A stretch of 64,000 nt of DNA, taken from positions 238,557-302,556 of the forward strand of contig JAENXC010000001.1 in NCBI GenBank assembly GCA_016649715.1. The letters are read 5' to 3'. This DNA comes from Flavobacteriaceae bacterium. GTDB lineage: Bacteria > Bacteroidota > Bacteroidia > Flavobacteriales > Flavobacteriaceae. Of the stretch, positions 20,323 through 29,641 are shown piece after piece. A model generated the notes under the pieces. It was not told the DNA's origin, did no database searches, and worked only from the letters and a program-made list of their open reading frames with translations. A program made the translations under genes and the position numbers. Within the stretch, counting starts at the first letter, position 1. Each line of letters opens with the position of its first letter.

Positions 20323-21099
20323 TTATTCCTGCTCTTTTGGCAAAGACATATTGGTATAATCCAAAACAAGCGCGCTCAACCAATCCCAATTAATGGATTT
20401 GTAAGGATATTTTTTCATAAATTCAGGATTGTCTCCAAAAAGGAATTCATAATTTTCTTCAAAATCACTTTTAGGAAGCCACATCACTTTATCGCCCTTT
20501 TGCACATAATAAGATTTTACAACGCCACCGCCAATTGCAGGAGCACCGCCTATTGAAAACCCTTTTGACTCTTTGGCAAAAGGGTCGTGGTAAACAGAAA
20601 TTATATTGCTGAAATCAGGATTAATCAACTGCATTAAAAACTCTTGCTCGTCTTTTTTGTTTTTCAAGGAAACTTTTTGATTGACGAAATAAATCTGATC
20701 ATTACTGGTCAATTTTTTCACACTGTTTCTTCTTCCCATACCATAATTACTGAACTTTTGGGATACTTTTCCAAATTTTTCCCAACCGCTAGCATATAGA
20801 TAAGCTTCTGCTACCTGTGTTGCATCGTAGGTGTTTTTTTTGTCGGTGATGCTGTCTTTGAAAACAATTTGAGCAATCTGCCCTTTTTTGGTTACAACGC
20901 CTTTGCAATATCCCCTGTGTTCGGAACCATCTTTAAGAATAACGGTTGATACTTTTGAAGTAGCTGGTTGATTAAAGCCTTCACTGAAAAAATAGGTTTT
21001 AAGCATGTCGCGCTCTTCATCAGTATATTTAACTTTGTCTTGCGCAAAGACAAAACTGCAGGCCATCATAAATACAATGGATAAAAATTTTAGTTTCAT
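20323..21099 (-). CDS. Secreted protein of unknown function
   Basis: 258 aa from the ATG at 21099, which gives a clean signal peptide MKLKFLSIVFMMACSFVFAQ; a start ten codons upstream (21129) is open but adds polar residues before it. The mature part is Lys- and Tyr-rich with no recognised domain; it has segments such as TVILKDGSEHRGYCKGV and a Gly-rich FSIGGAPAIGGGVV. No sorting domain at the C terminus. Probably periplasmic. Flanked by terminators, so transcribed alone. Confidence 0.75.
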   Translation of the reverse strand: MKLKFLSIVFMMACSFVFAQDKVKYTDEERDMLKTYFFSEGFNQPATSKVSTVILKDGSEHRGYCKGVVTKKGQIAQIVFKDSITDKKNTYDATQVAEAYLYASGWEKFGKVSQKFSNYGMGRRNSVKKLTSNDQIYFVNQKVSLKNKKDEQEFLMQLINPDFSNIISVYHDPFAKESKGFSIGGAPAIGGGVVKSYYVQKGDKVMWLPKSDFEENYEFLFGDNPEFMKKYPYKSINWDWLSALVLDYTNMSLPKEQE

Positions 21100-21242
21100 A
21101 ATTTTAGATTTTATTGATTTATGAAACAATATTCCAACATTAATTTTAAATGATTAATTTCTTTTGCTGAAAATCTAGGCCTGAACTATCAAAATACGGC
21201 ATATGCCCTATATGGTTTGATGTTGTTTTAAGAATTATGGAC

Positions 21243-21270
21243 AAAAAAAGGAGCTCACTTGAGCTCCTAG
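21243..21270 (-). terminator. Terminator of the pst-phoU-PiT cluster
   Basis: On the minus strand AGGAGCTCA / TGAGCTCCT followed by seven T residues, about 22 bp after the PiT stop. Confidence 0.9.
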
Positions 21271-21291
21271 ATATATTTGTAAAAGAATTTG

Positions 21292-23535
21292 TTATGTTTT
21301 TTTGTAGCTCGTGTAATACTCTTCCATCAAATTCATCAAGGCCTTTACCAAATCTTTGGTTTCCAGCAACAAACTGAAATATAAAGTAGTATTTTTCGGA
21401 CTTGATTCCTCGGTTCGGGTCCGAGCAATTTGCTTCTCAATTTTGTTTGAAAGACTTGCGAAAATCTCTTCTTTTTTATTGAGCACATTTTTGATTCGTT
21501 GGAATTCCCTTTTGTGAAAAATATCCTCTATTTCATTCAACAGTTCCTCCAAATGTTGATCTATTTCCTGTAAATCCTTTATTTGGTTGAAGCGAAGCGC
21601 TTTGTGGTTGTTGTTCACATGCTTGTAGCTCGCTTTCGAAATAAATTCCAAAGACTGGACCACATCAGTCAAATAGCCAAGAATCACAATATAGAAGTTG
21701 CTTCCGCGAACGCTGGTTTCGTCTAGGTTTTTGATGAAATAGAAAATATTGTCGCGCAGTTCTTCAACTTCGTCATTCAGTTTATTTACACCTCTTTTGC
21801 TCTTTTTAAGTTTTTTGAGGTCCTGTTTGGCAAGTCCACGGAGCATATCGGTATAAATCTTGTTTGAGCGTGAAACTACATTGCTAATGTTTTCGGCACT
21901 TTCCTGAATAATTCCTTGAACGGTTTTGCTTTCGGCCTTCTTTAAACCGCTTTTACTCAATTTAATTTTCACTTTATTTTTATGTGAAAGATAGTTTCTA
22001 ACCAACAATAGAATGGCCAATAATAATAATACGGCAATCATTGCGCCTCTTCCTATATAAATTAAGTAGGTTAAAGTTCCAGCAGCGGCGAAGGCAACGA
22101 AGGCTGTAAAAAACCAACCACCAATTACATTAAGCACTCCAGCAACCCTATAGACGGCACTTTCACGACCCCAAGCTCTGTCGGCTAAAGAGGTTCCCAT
22201 AGCCACCATAAACGTTACATAAGTCGTGGAAAGCGGAAGCTTCATTGATGTTGCGGTAGCAATTAATATTCCTGCAACCGTTAGGTTTATGGAGGCACGG
22301 ATCATATCAAAAGCAGGCAATTCGTAGGTTTTATGCTTTGGTAGGTTAACAACCGGTTTTTCGAAACGTTTGTCTATTTTTTGTTGAAGTGATTGCGGGA
22401 TGATGTATTCAAAATAAATTGCCAGTTGTGTACTTGATTTTACCAAAAGTCTCGAAAGCATATTTGGATTGAATTTTTCGTGTCCTTCGCCCTGACGTGC
22501 TAAATCTATTTCGGTATCGGATACGGTTCTTGCTTTTTTAGAAAACCACAGGGTAAGAACCATTATACCGCCTGCTATAAAAAGTAACATAGGCTCTGCA
22601 GGAACTTTTTCTGCAAGACTGTGCATGCTGTAACTTGAAGCAGCGATTCCAGATGAAGACCAATCAATATAGCTGTGATATGCGGCCATCGGAACACCAA
22701 TAAAGTTTACCAAATCGTTTCCTGCAAAGGCCAAAGCAAGACTGAAAGTACCAACAGCAATTACAACGATAAGGACACTCTTTTTGAATATCATCATAAA
22801 TAGTTGGGAAAAAATGGTCAAAACAACAAAGCTTATTCCAATTATTAGCCAAGTATCATTTTCAACGAAATCTTTAAAATCTCCATAAAAAGGAGTGCCT
22901 TTTAGGCCTTTCATAAAGATAAAATAGCTTATTGACGTCAAAGTTACACCTCCAAAGATGGCGCCAAAATACTTCATTTTTTGTTCGGCGTGAAAAGTAA
23001 AAATAAGTCTTGAAATATATTGAATTATCATCCCCACTGAAAAGGCTATACCAATTGAAATAACAATTCCAGAGATAATTTCTAAAGCTTTGTCTGTATT
23101 GATATATTTTGAAAGAGCCGAAATGGATTCAGTATCAGAGTGACCTATTTTTATCAATGCCATAATAACCGCTGCACCCAGAAGTTCAAACACAATGGAA
23201 ACCGTTGTGGACGTTGGTAAACCAATAGTATTGAAAAAATCAAGCAGTAAAATATCAGTAATCATTACTGCCATGAAAATGATCATAATTTCATCAAAGT
23301 AGAATTCGCCTGGGACGAAGATTCCTTTTCTGGCTACTTCCATCATTCCGCTAGAAAAGACTGCTCCAATGAAAATGCCCAAACTAGCTATTATCAAGAT
23401 GGTTCTGAAAGAGATTGCCTTGGAGCCAATAGCCGAATTCAAGAAATTCACGGCATCATTACTAACTCCAACCACCAAGTCTGCAACAGCAAGAGCGGCG
23501 AGCGCAACGATCATTAATAGGTAGATATTTTCCAT
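21292..23535 (-). CDS. PiT-family inorganic phosphate transporter with C-terminal PhoU-like domain
   Basis: Low-affinity phosphate symporter, 747 aa. The first half has many TM helices and the first PiT signature (GVSNDAVNFLNSAIGSKA, about 23-40); the repeat signature AGNDLVNFIGVPMAAYHS is near 270, and a further membrane block ends near 515. The remaining ~220 residues are a charged helical region (KIYTDMLRGLAKQDLKKLKKSKRGVNKL...) resembling PhoU, so transporter and regulator appear fused. Last gene of the phosphate cluster, 120 bp after phoU. Two GTAACAT repeats spaced 11 bp lie upstream, suggesting Pho control of its own promoter. Confidence 0.92.
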   Translation of the reverse strand: MENIYLLMIVALAALAVADLVVGVSNDAVNFLNSAIGSKAISFRTILIIASLGIFIGAVFSSGMMEVARKGIFVPGEFYFDEIMIIFMAVMITDILLLDFFNTIGLPTSTTVSIVFELLGAAVIMALIKIGHSDTESISALSKYINTDKALEIISGIVISIGIAFSVGMIIQYISRLIFTFHAEQKMKYFGAIFGGVTLTSISYFIFMKGLKGTPFYGDFKDFVENDTWLIIGISFVVLTIFSQLFMMIFKKSVLIVVIAVGTFSLALAFAGNDLVNFIGVPMAAYHSYIDWSSSGIAASSYSMHSLAEKVPAEPMLLFIAGGIMVLTLWFSKKARTVSDTEIDLARQGEGHEKFNPNMLSRLLVKSSTQLAIYFEYIIPQSLQQKIDKRFEKPVVNLPKHKTYELPAFDMIRASINLTVAGILIATATSMKLPLSTTYVTFMVAMGTSLADRAWGRESAVYRVAGVLNVIGGWFFTAFVAFAAAGTLTYLIYIGRGAMIAVLLLLAILLLVRNYLSHKNKVKIKLSKSGLKKAESKTVQGIIQESAENISNVVSRSNKIYTDMLRGLAKQDLKKLKKSKRGVNKLNDEVEELRDNIFYFIKNLDETSVRGSNFYIVILGYLTDVVQSLEFISKASYKHVNNNHKALRFNQIKDLQEIDQHLEELLNEIEDIFHKREFQRIKNVLNKKEEIFASLSNKIEKQIARTRTEESSPKNTTLYFSLLLETKDLVKALMNLMEEYYTSYKKT

Positions 23536-23590
23536 TGAATATATTTTGTTGAAAGTAACGGCGCGAAATTACTTTAAAAAAACAGTTTCA

Positions 23591-23608
23591 ATGTTACGAA
23601 AATGTTAC
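23591..23608 (-). promoter_or_regulatory. Predicted Pho box upstream of the PiT gene
   Basis: On the minus strand two exact GTAACAT copies spaced 11 bp (start to start), 56-73 bp before the PiT start. TAATTTCG, a near -7 element, lies between them and the gene. Same repeat type as upstream of pstS, the porin and the lipoprotein-receptor operon. Confidence 0.65.
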
Positions 23609-23655
23609 TAAATAAAAAAGGGGATGGCGAAACCTCTTTAAAGCAGAACCAAATT

Positions 23656-24321
23656 TTATTTTTTCTTTTTATGTTTTACAACCTCTGCCTCAATATAAAA
23701 AATGATTTCTTCAGCAATATTCTTTATTAAATCGCCTACGCGTTCCATCTTTTTTATCACTGAAAAAAGAATGAGTGCTTGGCCGGTTATTTCGACATTT
23801 TTTCTAATTTCCGCTTCAATGAGTTTAAAGGATTTCCTATTGATCTTATCCAATACCTTATCCTTTTTAAACACTTTTCGAGCCATTTTCACGTCCTTTT
23901 CGTCATAGGCAACCGTAATGTTTTCGAACATAGACGTAATTGTTTCGAACATGGTTTCGAACTTTAACGCCTCTAATAATGAAAGCTCTACAGCTTTGTT
24001 TTCCTCCACCACATATCTTGAAATGCCTTCTGCGTGATCGGCTATCCTTTCCAAGTCGAAATTGATTTTTCGAATTGCCATGATGAATCGCAAATCGATT
24101 GCCACGGGATTGTAGAGTGCCAAGAATTTTTCACAATCCTTTTCAATTTTTAAATCTAACGCATTTACACGTTTTTCGGTGTTTATTACTTCTTCTGCAA
24201 GATCGCTATCGTGATTTACGAAAGCATACTTAGCCTTCTCCAGTTGCGATTGGCAAAGGGATAGCATTTCAAAACCGTATTGGTTTAGTACCTCGCGCTG
24301 CTGTTCTGCATTTACAACCAT
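23656..24321 (-). CDS. phoU: Phosphate signalling complex protein PhoU
   Basis: Cytoplasmic all-helical regulator that couples the Pst transporter to the PhoR/PhoB pair. 221 aa with two PhoU repeats; the metal-binding-like motifs appear as RKINFDLERIADHAEGIS (near 83-100) and KKMERVGDLIKNIAEEI (near 190-206). 12 bp after pstB on the same strand, so in the pst operon. Confidence 0.95.
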   Translation of the reverse strand: MVVNAEQQREVLNQYGFEMLSLCQSQLEKAKYAFVNHDSDLAEEVINTEKRVNALDLKIEKDCEKFLALYNPVAIDLRFIMAIRKINFDLERIADHAEGISRYVVEENKAVELSLLEALKFETMFETITSMFENITVAYDEKDVKMARKVFKKDKVLDKINRKSFKLIEAEIRKNVEITGQALILFSVIKKMERVGDLIKNIAEEIIFYIEAEVVKHKKKK

Positions 24322-24333
24322 AATCTATTTTTT

Positions 24334-25149
24334 TTAACCAAAACGACCGGTTATATAGTTTTCGGTCTGCTTTTTTTCAGGATTTGTAAAAATTGTTTTT
24401 GTTTTATCATACTCAATAAGTTCCCCAAGATAGAAAAACGCCGTATAATCACTTATTCTACTTGCCTGTTGCATATTGTGAGTAACAATTACAATGGTGT
24501 ATTTTTCTTTAAGCTGAAAAATAAGGTCTTCTATTTTTGCGGTTGAAATTGGATCCAAAGACGAAGTGGGTTCGTCCATCAAAATGATGGAAGGCTCTAC
24601 CGCAAGGGTGCGCGCAATGCACAAACGCTGTTGCTGCCCCCCAGACAATGCCATCCCAGATTTTTTTAAATCGTCCTTAACTTCATCCCATAAAGCTACC
24701 TGCTTTAATGAGGATACCACTCTTTCCTTTATAAATTGTTTATCCTTTATTCCTTGAATTTTTAATCCATAGGCAACGTTGTCGAAGATGGATTTTGGAA
24801 ATGGGTTTGGCTTCTGAAAAACCATCCCAATTTTTTTCCGAAGTTCCTCCACATTTACTTTTTTCTTATAAATGTTGTCACCATCTATTTTTATTTTCCC
24901 CTCCATTTTAAACCCATCCACATAATCGTTCATTCTATTTATCAATCGGAGAAATGTTGATTTTCCACAGCCTGAGGGCCCGATAAAAGCGGTGATGGAA
25001 TTCTGCTTTATGGTCATATCGATTCCTTTGATTGCCATAAAATCATCATACCACACTTTTACACCTTGAAGGTCTATTTTAGGCACTTTTTTGAGCGATG
25101 GGTCAAACACACTTTCCACTGTCTTCATTCTCTTTATAGAGGGTTTCAT
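24334..25149 (-). CDS. pstB: Phosphate ABC transporter ATP-binding protein
   Basis: ATPase of the high-affinity Pst importer. Walker [10 protein letters not shown], signature LSGGQQQR, Walker [14 protein letters not shown] and switch [10 protein letters not shown] are intact. I chose ATG 25149 ([12 protein letters not shown]), two bases after the pstA stop; open in-frame ATGs at 25161 and 25173 overlap pstA and add MAEKMEIT. There is a ~35-residue N-terminal extension before the ABC core ([12 protein letters not shown]), compared with about 10 in E. coli PstB. Confidence 0.95.
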   Translation of the reverse strand: MKPSIKRMKTVESVFDPSLKKVPKIDLQGVKVWYDDFMAIKGIDMTIKQNSITAFIGPSGCGKSTFLRLINRMNDYVDGFKMEGKIKIDGDNIYKKKVNVEELRKKIGMVFQKPNPFPKSIFDNVAYGLKIQGIKDKQFIKERVVSSLKQVALWDEVKDDLKKSGMALSGGQQQRLCIARTLAVEPSIILMDEPTSSLDPISTAKIEDLIFQLKEKYTIVIVTHNMQQASRISDYTAFFYLGELIEYDKTKTIFTNPEKKQTENYITGRFG

Positions 25150-25151
25150 AG

Positions 25152-26006
25152 TTATTTCCATTTTTTCTGCCATTTATTTCTGAAATAAACTGCTACGCCA
25201 TTCATGATAAAAGTAATGCCGAGTAATATTATTATTGCCGCGGCGGCATTTTCAATAAAACCTGCCTGTGGCCTTGATATCCAGTTGAATATTTGGATTG
25301 GCAATACTGAAAACTCGTCCAGTGGCCCTTGGGGAGCAAATGGCACATAGGCCAATGCTCCTACAACAATTAATGGCGCTGTTTCACCTACGGCTCTTGA
25401 TAGTGCCAATATTACACCTGTTAAAATCCCTCCGCCTGATGCAGGTAAAATTTGATGCCAAATGGTTTGCCATTTTGATGCGCCCAAAGCATAAGAAGCA
25501 TCTTTTATGGAAGAAGGCACGGCTTTAATGGCTTCCCTAGTAGCAACGATTACGATTGGGAGAATTAATAACGATAACGTGAGGCTTCCCGCTAAAACAC
25601 TTGGGCCAAGCCCCATTATACGAACAAATACTTCCAGTCCCAAAAGACCGTAAATGATTGAAGGAACCCCCGCAAGGTTGGAAATGTTTATTTCCAAAAG
25701 TCCCGAAAGCTTGTTCTTTTTTGAATATTCCTCCAAATAGATTCCAGCCGCAACACCTACTGGAAAGGCTATTACCGTTGTGAGAAGCAGTATCCAGATA
25801 CTCCCCATTAAAGCAGTATAAATTCCTGAATTTTCAGGTTTACGGGAAGGAAGATCGATTATGAAATCCCAATTTATTCGGCTAATCCCATCTATTATGA
25901 TATTTCCAATAAATATTACCAAGAGTACGACCCCAATAAGGGTACAGAATATTCCCCAGAATTTGAACATCTGGTCTTTCCATCTGTTTTTTTGGATGTT
26001 ATTCAT
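25152..26006 (-). CDS. pstA: Phosphate ABC transporter permease PstA
   Basis: Inner-membrane permease subunit, 284 aa, about six TM helices. The BPD-transport inner-membrane EAA-type loop is visible ([30 protein letters not shown]). The start overlaps the end of pstC by 8 bp, and the stop is two bases from the pstB start, showing tight translational coupling. Confidence 0.95.
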   Translation of the reverse strand: MNNIQKNRWKDQMFKFWGIFCTLIGVVLLVIFIGNIIIDGISRINWDFIIDLPSRKPENSGIYTALMGSIWILLLTTVIAFPVGVAAGIYLEEYSKKNKLSGLLEINISNLAGVPSIIYGLLGLEVFVRIMGLGPSVLAGSLTLSLLILPIVIVATREAIKAVPSSIKDASYALGASKWQTIWHQILPASGGGILTGVILALSRAVGETAPLIVVGALAYVPFAPQGPLDEFSVLPIQIFNWISRPQAGFIENAAAAIIILLGITFIMNGVAVYFRNKWQKKWK

Positions 26007-26877
26007 ATTTTTCCTGGTATTTTTTTCTAATCCTATAACTGATAGTGTTCAGCAAAAAAGTAAATACGAACAGGGTGATTCCAGCAGCAAAAATAGTTCG
26101 GTATTCCAATGATCCGTGCTGGACATCTCCCAAACTCACCTGAACAATATAAGCAGTAATGGTTTCTACAGGAACGGTAGGGTCTAAAGTCAATCGAGGT
26201 TGTTGCCCTGCGGCTATGGCAACAATCATGGTTTCGCCTATGGCCCTGGAAATCGCCAAAATGATAGAAACTATTATTCCTGAAGAGCCAGCAGGCACGA
26301 TTACCTTAAAAGCGGTTTGTAGTTTTGTGGCGCCCATGCCAAAAGAGGCTTCGCGAAGGGAACGCGGTACAGCGTGCATGGCATCTTCGCTGATGGAGGA
26401 TATGTAAGGGATGATCATAATCCCCATAACGATTCCTGCAGAAAGGGAGTTGAAGCCCGAAAGGCTTGGAATTATTTGCTGCAAAAAAGGAGTAACTACT
26501 ATCAAAGCGAAGAAACCATAAACTACTGTTGGAATGGATGCCAAAAGCTCCAATAGGGGTTTTATTGTTTTTCTGAAAGAACGAGGCGCGTATTCACTTA
26601 AATAAATACTGATTGTAAGCCCAATGGGCAACGCAACTAAAATGGCAATAAAAGAGGTAAGCAGTGTTCCGGATAGCAGCGGAAGGATACCAAAATGTTT
26701 TTCGGTGAACAGCGGTGTCCATTGGGTATCTGTAAAAAAATCTACTATGGATACTTCACCAAAAAATCGAAAAGTTTCAATGGAAAGCACCAAAACAATC
26801 CCGATGGTAACCGCAATGGTTATTAATGAACTGGCCAGTAGCGTTCTTTCAATGACTAGTTCCTTTATTTTTTGCAT
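25999..26877 (-). CDS. pstC: Phosphate ABC transporter permease PstC
   Basis: Second permease subunit, 292 aa, about six TM helices with the EAA-type loop AVPRSLREASFGMGATKLQTAFKVIVPAG. Overlaps pstA by 8 bp. Separated from pstS by 67 bp containing a perfect hairpin, so less pstC than pstS message is expected. Confidence 0.95.
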   Translation of the reverse strand: MQKIKELVIERTLLASSLITIAVTIGIVLVLSIETFRFFGEVSIVDFFTDTQWTPLFTEKHFGILPLLSGTLLTSFIAILVALPIGLTISIYLSEYAPRSFRKTIKPLLELLASIPTVVYGFFALIVVTPFLQQIIPSLSGFNSLSAGIVMGIMIIPYISSISEDAMHAVPRSLREASFGMGATKLQTAFKVIVPAGSSGIIVSIILAISRAIGETMIVAIAAGQQPRLTLDPTVPVETITAYIVQVSLGDVQHGSLEYRTIFAAGITLFVFTFLLNTISYRIRKKYQEKYE

Positions 26878-26901
26878 CTGTAAAATTTTATAAGGAAATC
26901 A

Positions 26902-26919
26902 GGTGCCTAGATAGGCACC
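26902..26919 (-). terminator. pstS-pstC intercistronic hairpin (partial terminator or RNA stabiliser)
   Basis: Perfect 8-bp stem GGTGCCTA / TAGGCACC with a 2-nt loop. On the minus strand it is followed by TGATTTCC, not a strong U tract, so read-through into pstC is likely. Such hairpins often protect the upstream message or lower downstream expression. Confidence 0.5.
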
Positions 26920-26944
26920 CGATTTTTCCCAATCCAACTTCTGT

Positions 26945-27901
26945 TTATTTGTTACTTTCAACAAAAGCATGGAAGTCTTCTTTCGATTTTTTGTACAAGT
27001 TTTCTGGAAGCGGAATATATCCAACATCTTTGGACAATTTGCCTGCATTTTCAAGATAATAATGCACAAAGGCAACCACTTCTGGCTGTTTAACCGAAGT
27101 GCTGTTTACATAAATAAACAAAGGTCTTGATAAAGGAGCGTAGGTACCGTTGCTTACGGTTTCCAAAGTAGGTTTTACCACTTCAGCACCGTTATTTACC
27201 CCAATCAAAGTAAGTTTATCTTTGTTTTCAACGTAATAAGCCAATCCAAAAAAACCTAAGCCGTATTTATCGCCTGCAATCCCCTGTACCAATATGTGGT
27301 CATCTTCACTGGCGGTATAATCCCCTCTACTGGAACCGCTCTTGCCTACAATTGCTTCGGTAAAATAATCATAGGTTCCAGAAGCCACACCAGGACCAAA
27401 CAAATGGATCTCCTCATTTGGCCATTCTGGACGAATTTGGTTCCATTTCATAATCTTTCCTTGTGCATCAGGCTCCCAAATTTTCTTCAACTCTTCCACA
27501 GTAAAACTGTCAACCCAAGTATTTTCAGGGTTAACCAAAACAGCAAGTCCATCATAAGCTACTTCAAGTTGAATATAATTGATGTTATTTTCTTTGCAGG
27601 CAGCTATTTCTTTATCCTTGATTGGCCGGGAAGCATCAGAAATATTGGTTTCTCCTCTAGAGAATTTTTGGAATCCTCCTCCTGTACCCGAAACTCCAAT
27701 GGTAACTTTTATATTGGGCTGTACATTTCTGAATTCTTCGGCAACTGCTTCAGTAATTGGGTAAACTGTACTGGAACCATCAACTTTAATAGTTCCTTCC
27801 AATTTTCCAGAATCGTTCTGGACAGTTTCTTTTTGATCTTTTTTGTTTCCGCAGGCCATAACTATGAAGGCCAATACGATAATTGTTACAATTTTTTTCA
27901 T
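26945..27901 (-). CDS. pstS: Phosphate-binding lipoprotein PstS
   Basis: Substrate-binding subunit of Pst. 318 aa; lipoprotein signal with lipobox VMAC (Cys17). Ligand-binding elements: [42 protein letters not shown], and [33 protein letters not shown]. First gene of the pst operon, downstream of a phosphate-selective porin gene and preceded by 11-bp-spaced Pho-box repeats. Confidence 0.96.
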   Translation of the reverse strand: MKKIVTIIVLAFIVMACGNKKDQKETVQNDSGKLEGTIKVDGSSTVYPITEAVAEEFRNVQPNIKVTIGVSGTGGGFQKFSRGETNISDASRPIKDKEIAACKENNINYIQLEVAYDGLAVLVNPENTWVDSFTVEELKKIWEPDAQGKIMKWNQIRPEWPNEEIHLFGPGVASGTYDYFTEAIVGKSGSSRGDYTASEDDHILVQGIAGDKYGLGFFGLAYYVENKDKLTLIGVNNGAEVVKPTLETVSNGTYAPLSRPLFIYVNSTSVKQPEVVAFVHYYLENAGKLSKDVGYIPLPENLYKKSKEDFHAFVESNK

Positions 27902-27943
27902 TTTATAAATCTTTAGTTTTTGCAGTACAAAGAACCGATTTCT

Positions 27944-27961
27944 ATGTTACGTGAATATTAA
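27944..27961 (-). promoter_or_regulatory. Predicted Pho box upstream of pstS
   Basis: On the minus strand TTAATAT-TCAC-GTAACAT, two heptamers spaced 11 bp, with a weak third (TTCATCT) 11 bp further upstream. After the last heptamer come 8 nt and then GTTCTTTG, a -7-like element; the porin promoter has the same 8-nt spacing and the same GTTCTTTG. Confidence 0.7.
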
Positions 27962-27990
27962 TTGAAGATGAACAAATTGATTTTTCGTTT

Positions 27991-29232
27991 TTAAAAGTCA
28001 ATCTGCATCCGTGCTTGTAAGATGGAAGCCTTTCCGGTGTCCTTAACATCTGCCCATACGTGGTTTAGCATAATTCGGGTTGATGGGTTTAGGTACCAGT
28101 TCACTCCTAAGGTAATATCACTTTGCTCTCCACCCAGAACATCCTCACTGTTCAAGTTTGATGATGAATAACGAAGCGCCACTTCCCAAGCTCCGGCACC
28201 TTTATCTTTTCCGCCAAAGTTCTTGTTTGGTTTTACCCGGTCAAAACCTTCGTATGAACCTTTGTAGTTTTTGCTTTCTCCGGTGATATAGTAACTTAAC
28301 TGCCCATAATAGCTTGAGAAGTTATATTTGTCAAAAGCAGCACCATTTATATTGTTGACCGTGGCGGTTAAATATTCACCTTGTATGGAAAGCGGGCCCG
28401 TTACAAAAGCAGCTTCAAAATTGGCAAGATTTATATTGTCAACTCCAGTAAGGGTTCCAGTTTTTATATATTTTGGGGCCATATGCGCTTCGGGGCTTTG
28501 TGAAACTGAATATTCTTTAGTTTCAGGTTTTCTGAAGCTATAACCAACTCCAAGATGGAGCAGTTGTCTTTTCTCAGGATTATTTAATGCCAAAGCTGTA
28601 ACTCTTCCAGTAACTGAATAGCCATCGTTTGCGGCAAGATTGTTTGCAGTTTCATCTGAGTTTCTAAAAGCGCCTACCTGTGCCGAGAGACGGTCATCAA
28701 GAAAGTCGTTAAATACAACTACTCCGTTATTTCGCTCCTGTGAAAAATCTATGGGCAATGCACGCTCCATAAACGTAATGTACTTGCTGCTGGTCAATGC
28801 TTCCAAACGAAAAGGCTCTTTTACGTGTCCAACGCGGATCGTCCCCAAAGCAGGTATGTCTGTAACACCAACATAAGCATCTTTCAACACGGTTTTTCCG
28901 CCAGCAAAATCAACCTGGAGTTTAAACTCTACGTTGCTGTAAATTGTTCCAGACATAAAGAAACGGGCACGGCGGAACTCGGTGCCATTTTTTGCTTCCA
29001 ATGGGCCAAAATTGTTGTCCAGCTCATCATTTTGGAACATGTAAGCGTGGTCCACCATAATTCGGCCGCCAAATTTTAGTTTAAAATCTTTGTCCGCGCT
29101 TTCAAGTTTAAAGCCGTTGTCCCATTTAAATGAAAAAGGGTTTTCTTTTTTTTCTTCTGTTTTACCTTCTTGAGAAAAAGAGGTAATGTAGGAAAGGAGT
29201 AATACCGATAGTAATAGGTAATTGGATTTCAT
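27991..29232 (-). CDS. Phosphate-selective porin (OprO/OprP-type outer membrane protein)
   Basis: 413-aa outer-membrane beta-barrel. Signal peptide about 1-20 (ending TSFSQ); the mature part opens with FSFKWDNGFKLESADKDFKLKFGGRIMVDHAY, the pattern at the N terminus of porin O/P proteins, and ends on a barrel strand with terminal Phe (ARMQIDF). Position upstream of pstS and the Pho-box repeats before it agree with a role in phosphate or polyphosphate entry. Confidence 0.9.
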   Translation of the reverse strand: MKSNYLLLSVLLLSYITSFSQEGKTEEKKENPFSFKWDNGFKLESADKDFKLKFGGRIMVDHAYMFQNDELDNNFGPLEAKNGTEFRRARFFMSGTIYSNVEFKLQVDFAGGKTVLKDAYVGVTDIPALGTIRVGHVKEPFRLEALTSSKYITFMERALPIDFSQERNNGVVVFNDFLDDRLSAQVGAFRNSDETANNLAANDGYSVTGRVTALALNNPEKRQLLHLGVGYSFRKPETKEYSVSQSPEAHMAPKYIKTGTLTGVDNINLANFEAAFVTGPLSIQGEYLTATVNNINGAAFDKYNFSSYYGQLSYYITGESKNYKGSYEGFDRVKPNKNFGGKDKGAGAWEVALRYSSSNLNSEDVLGGEQSDITLGVNWYLNPSTRIMLNHVWADVKDTGKASILQARMQIDF

Positions 29233-29278
29233 TTAGAATATCGTTTTAAGTTTTTGTCGTTGCAAAGAACCAAAACCA

Positions 29279-29307
29279 ATATTAAGTGAATGTTTCCTAA
29301 AAGTTAA
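29279..29307 (-). promoter_or_regulatory. Predicted Pho box upstream of the porin gene
   Basis: On the minus strand three heptamers in 11-bp steps: TTAACTT, GAAACAT, TTAATAT. Then 8 nt and GTTCTTTG, as at pstS. The start codon is 47 bp from the last repeat. Confidence 0.7.
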
Positions 29308-29345
29308 GTTTTAAATTTATTTAACGATCTCTTTAAAAGCCTAAT

Positions 29346-29436
29346 AATAAAAGGGCTGCCCAATAAGGAGCAGCCCAATTTTTAAAATCTAGTCGACAAA
29401 AACTAAACGATTTTAAATTTCGCCTCTTTTCAAGGC
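29346..29436 (-). ncRNA. Candidate small RNA upstream of the porin gene
   Basis: On the minus strand a -7-like TTTCTTTG (29449-29442) precedes about 90 nt without an ORF. This stretch holds a GCCT/AGGC stem-loop, a second pairing (AAAATC-TTTAG with CTAGATTTT) and a strong terminator hairpin (GGGCTGC / GCAGCCC, 29353-29376) followed by TTTTATT. The terminator cannot belong to the porin gene, which starts further downstream, nor to any plus-strand gene, so it suggests an independent transcript. No homology is claimed. Confidence 0.35.
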
Positions 29437-29559
29437 ACATACAAAGAAAATGACTATATATTTATTTTATGTAAATTTAGCTTTATCAAATTATTAATTT
29501 ATTAATTATGGATTATTATAATTTTTTAAATCATTTATAATGAGATAATTATAGCTTTA

Positions 29560-29599
29560 ATGTTATCATAACGTTACGTAATCGTTTCTTAAAGGTTAA
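29560..29599. promoter_or_regulatory. Predicted Pho box with four 11-bp repeats before the gene at 29642
   Basis: Read on the minus strand: TTAACCT, GAAACGA, GTAACGT, ATAACAT, each 11 bp apart. The array overlaps TAATTTTG (29597-29604) and abuts TAAATTTG (29605-29612), both exact plus-strand -7 matches. It may therefore control the plus-strand gene at 29642 in reverse orientation, or a minus-strand transcript towards the candidate sRNA. Confidence 0.55.
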
Positions 29600-29641
29600 T
29601 TTTGTAAATTTGAATATTCAGAATATTTAAAAACGTTACAA

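Noticed and set aside
27296..27916. 206-codon plus-strand frame
   Set aside because: Antisense to pstS; Asn/Phe/Ser-rich shadow.
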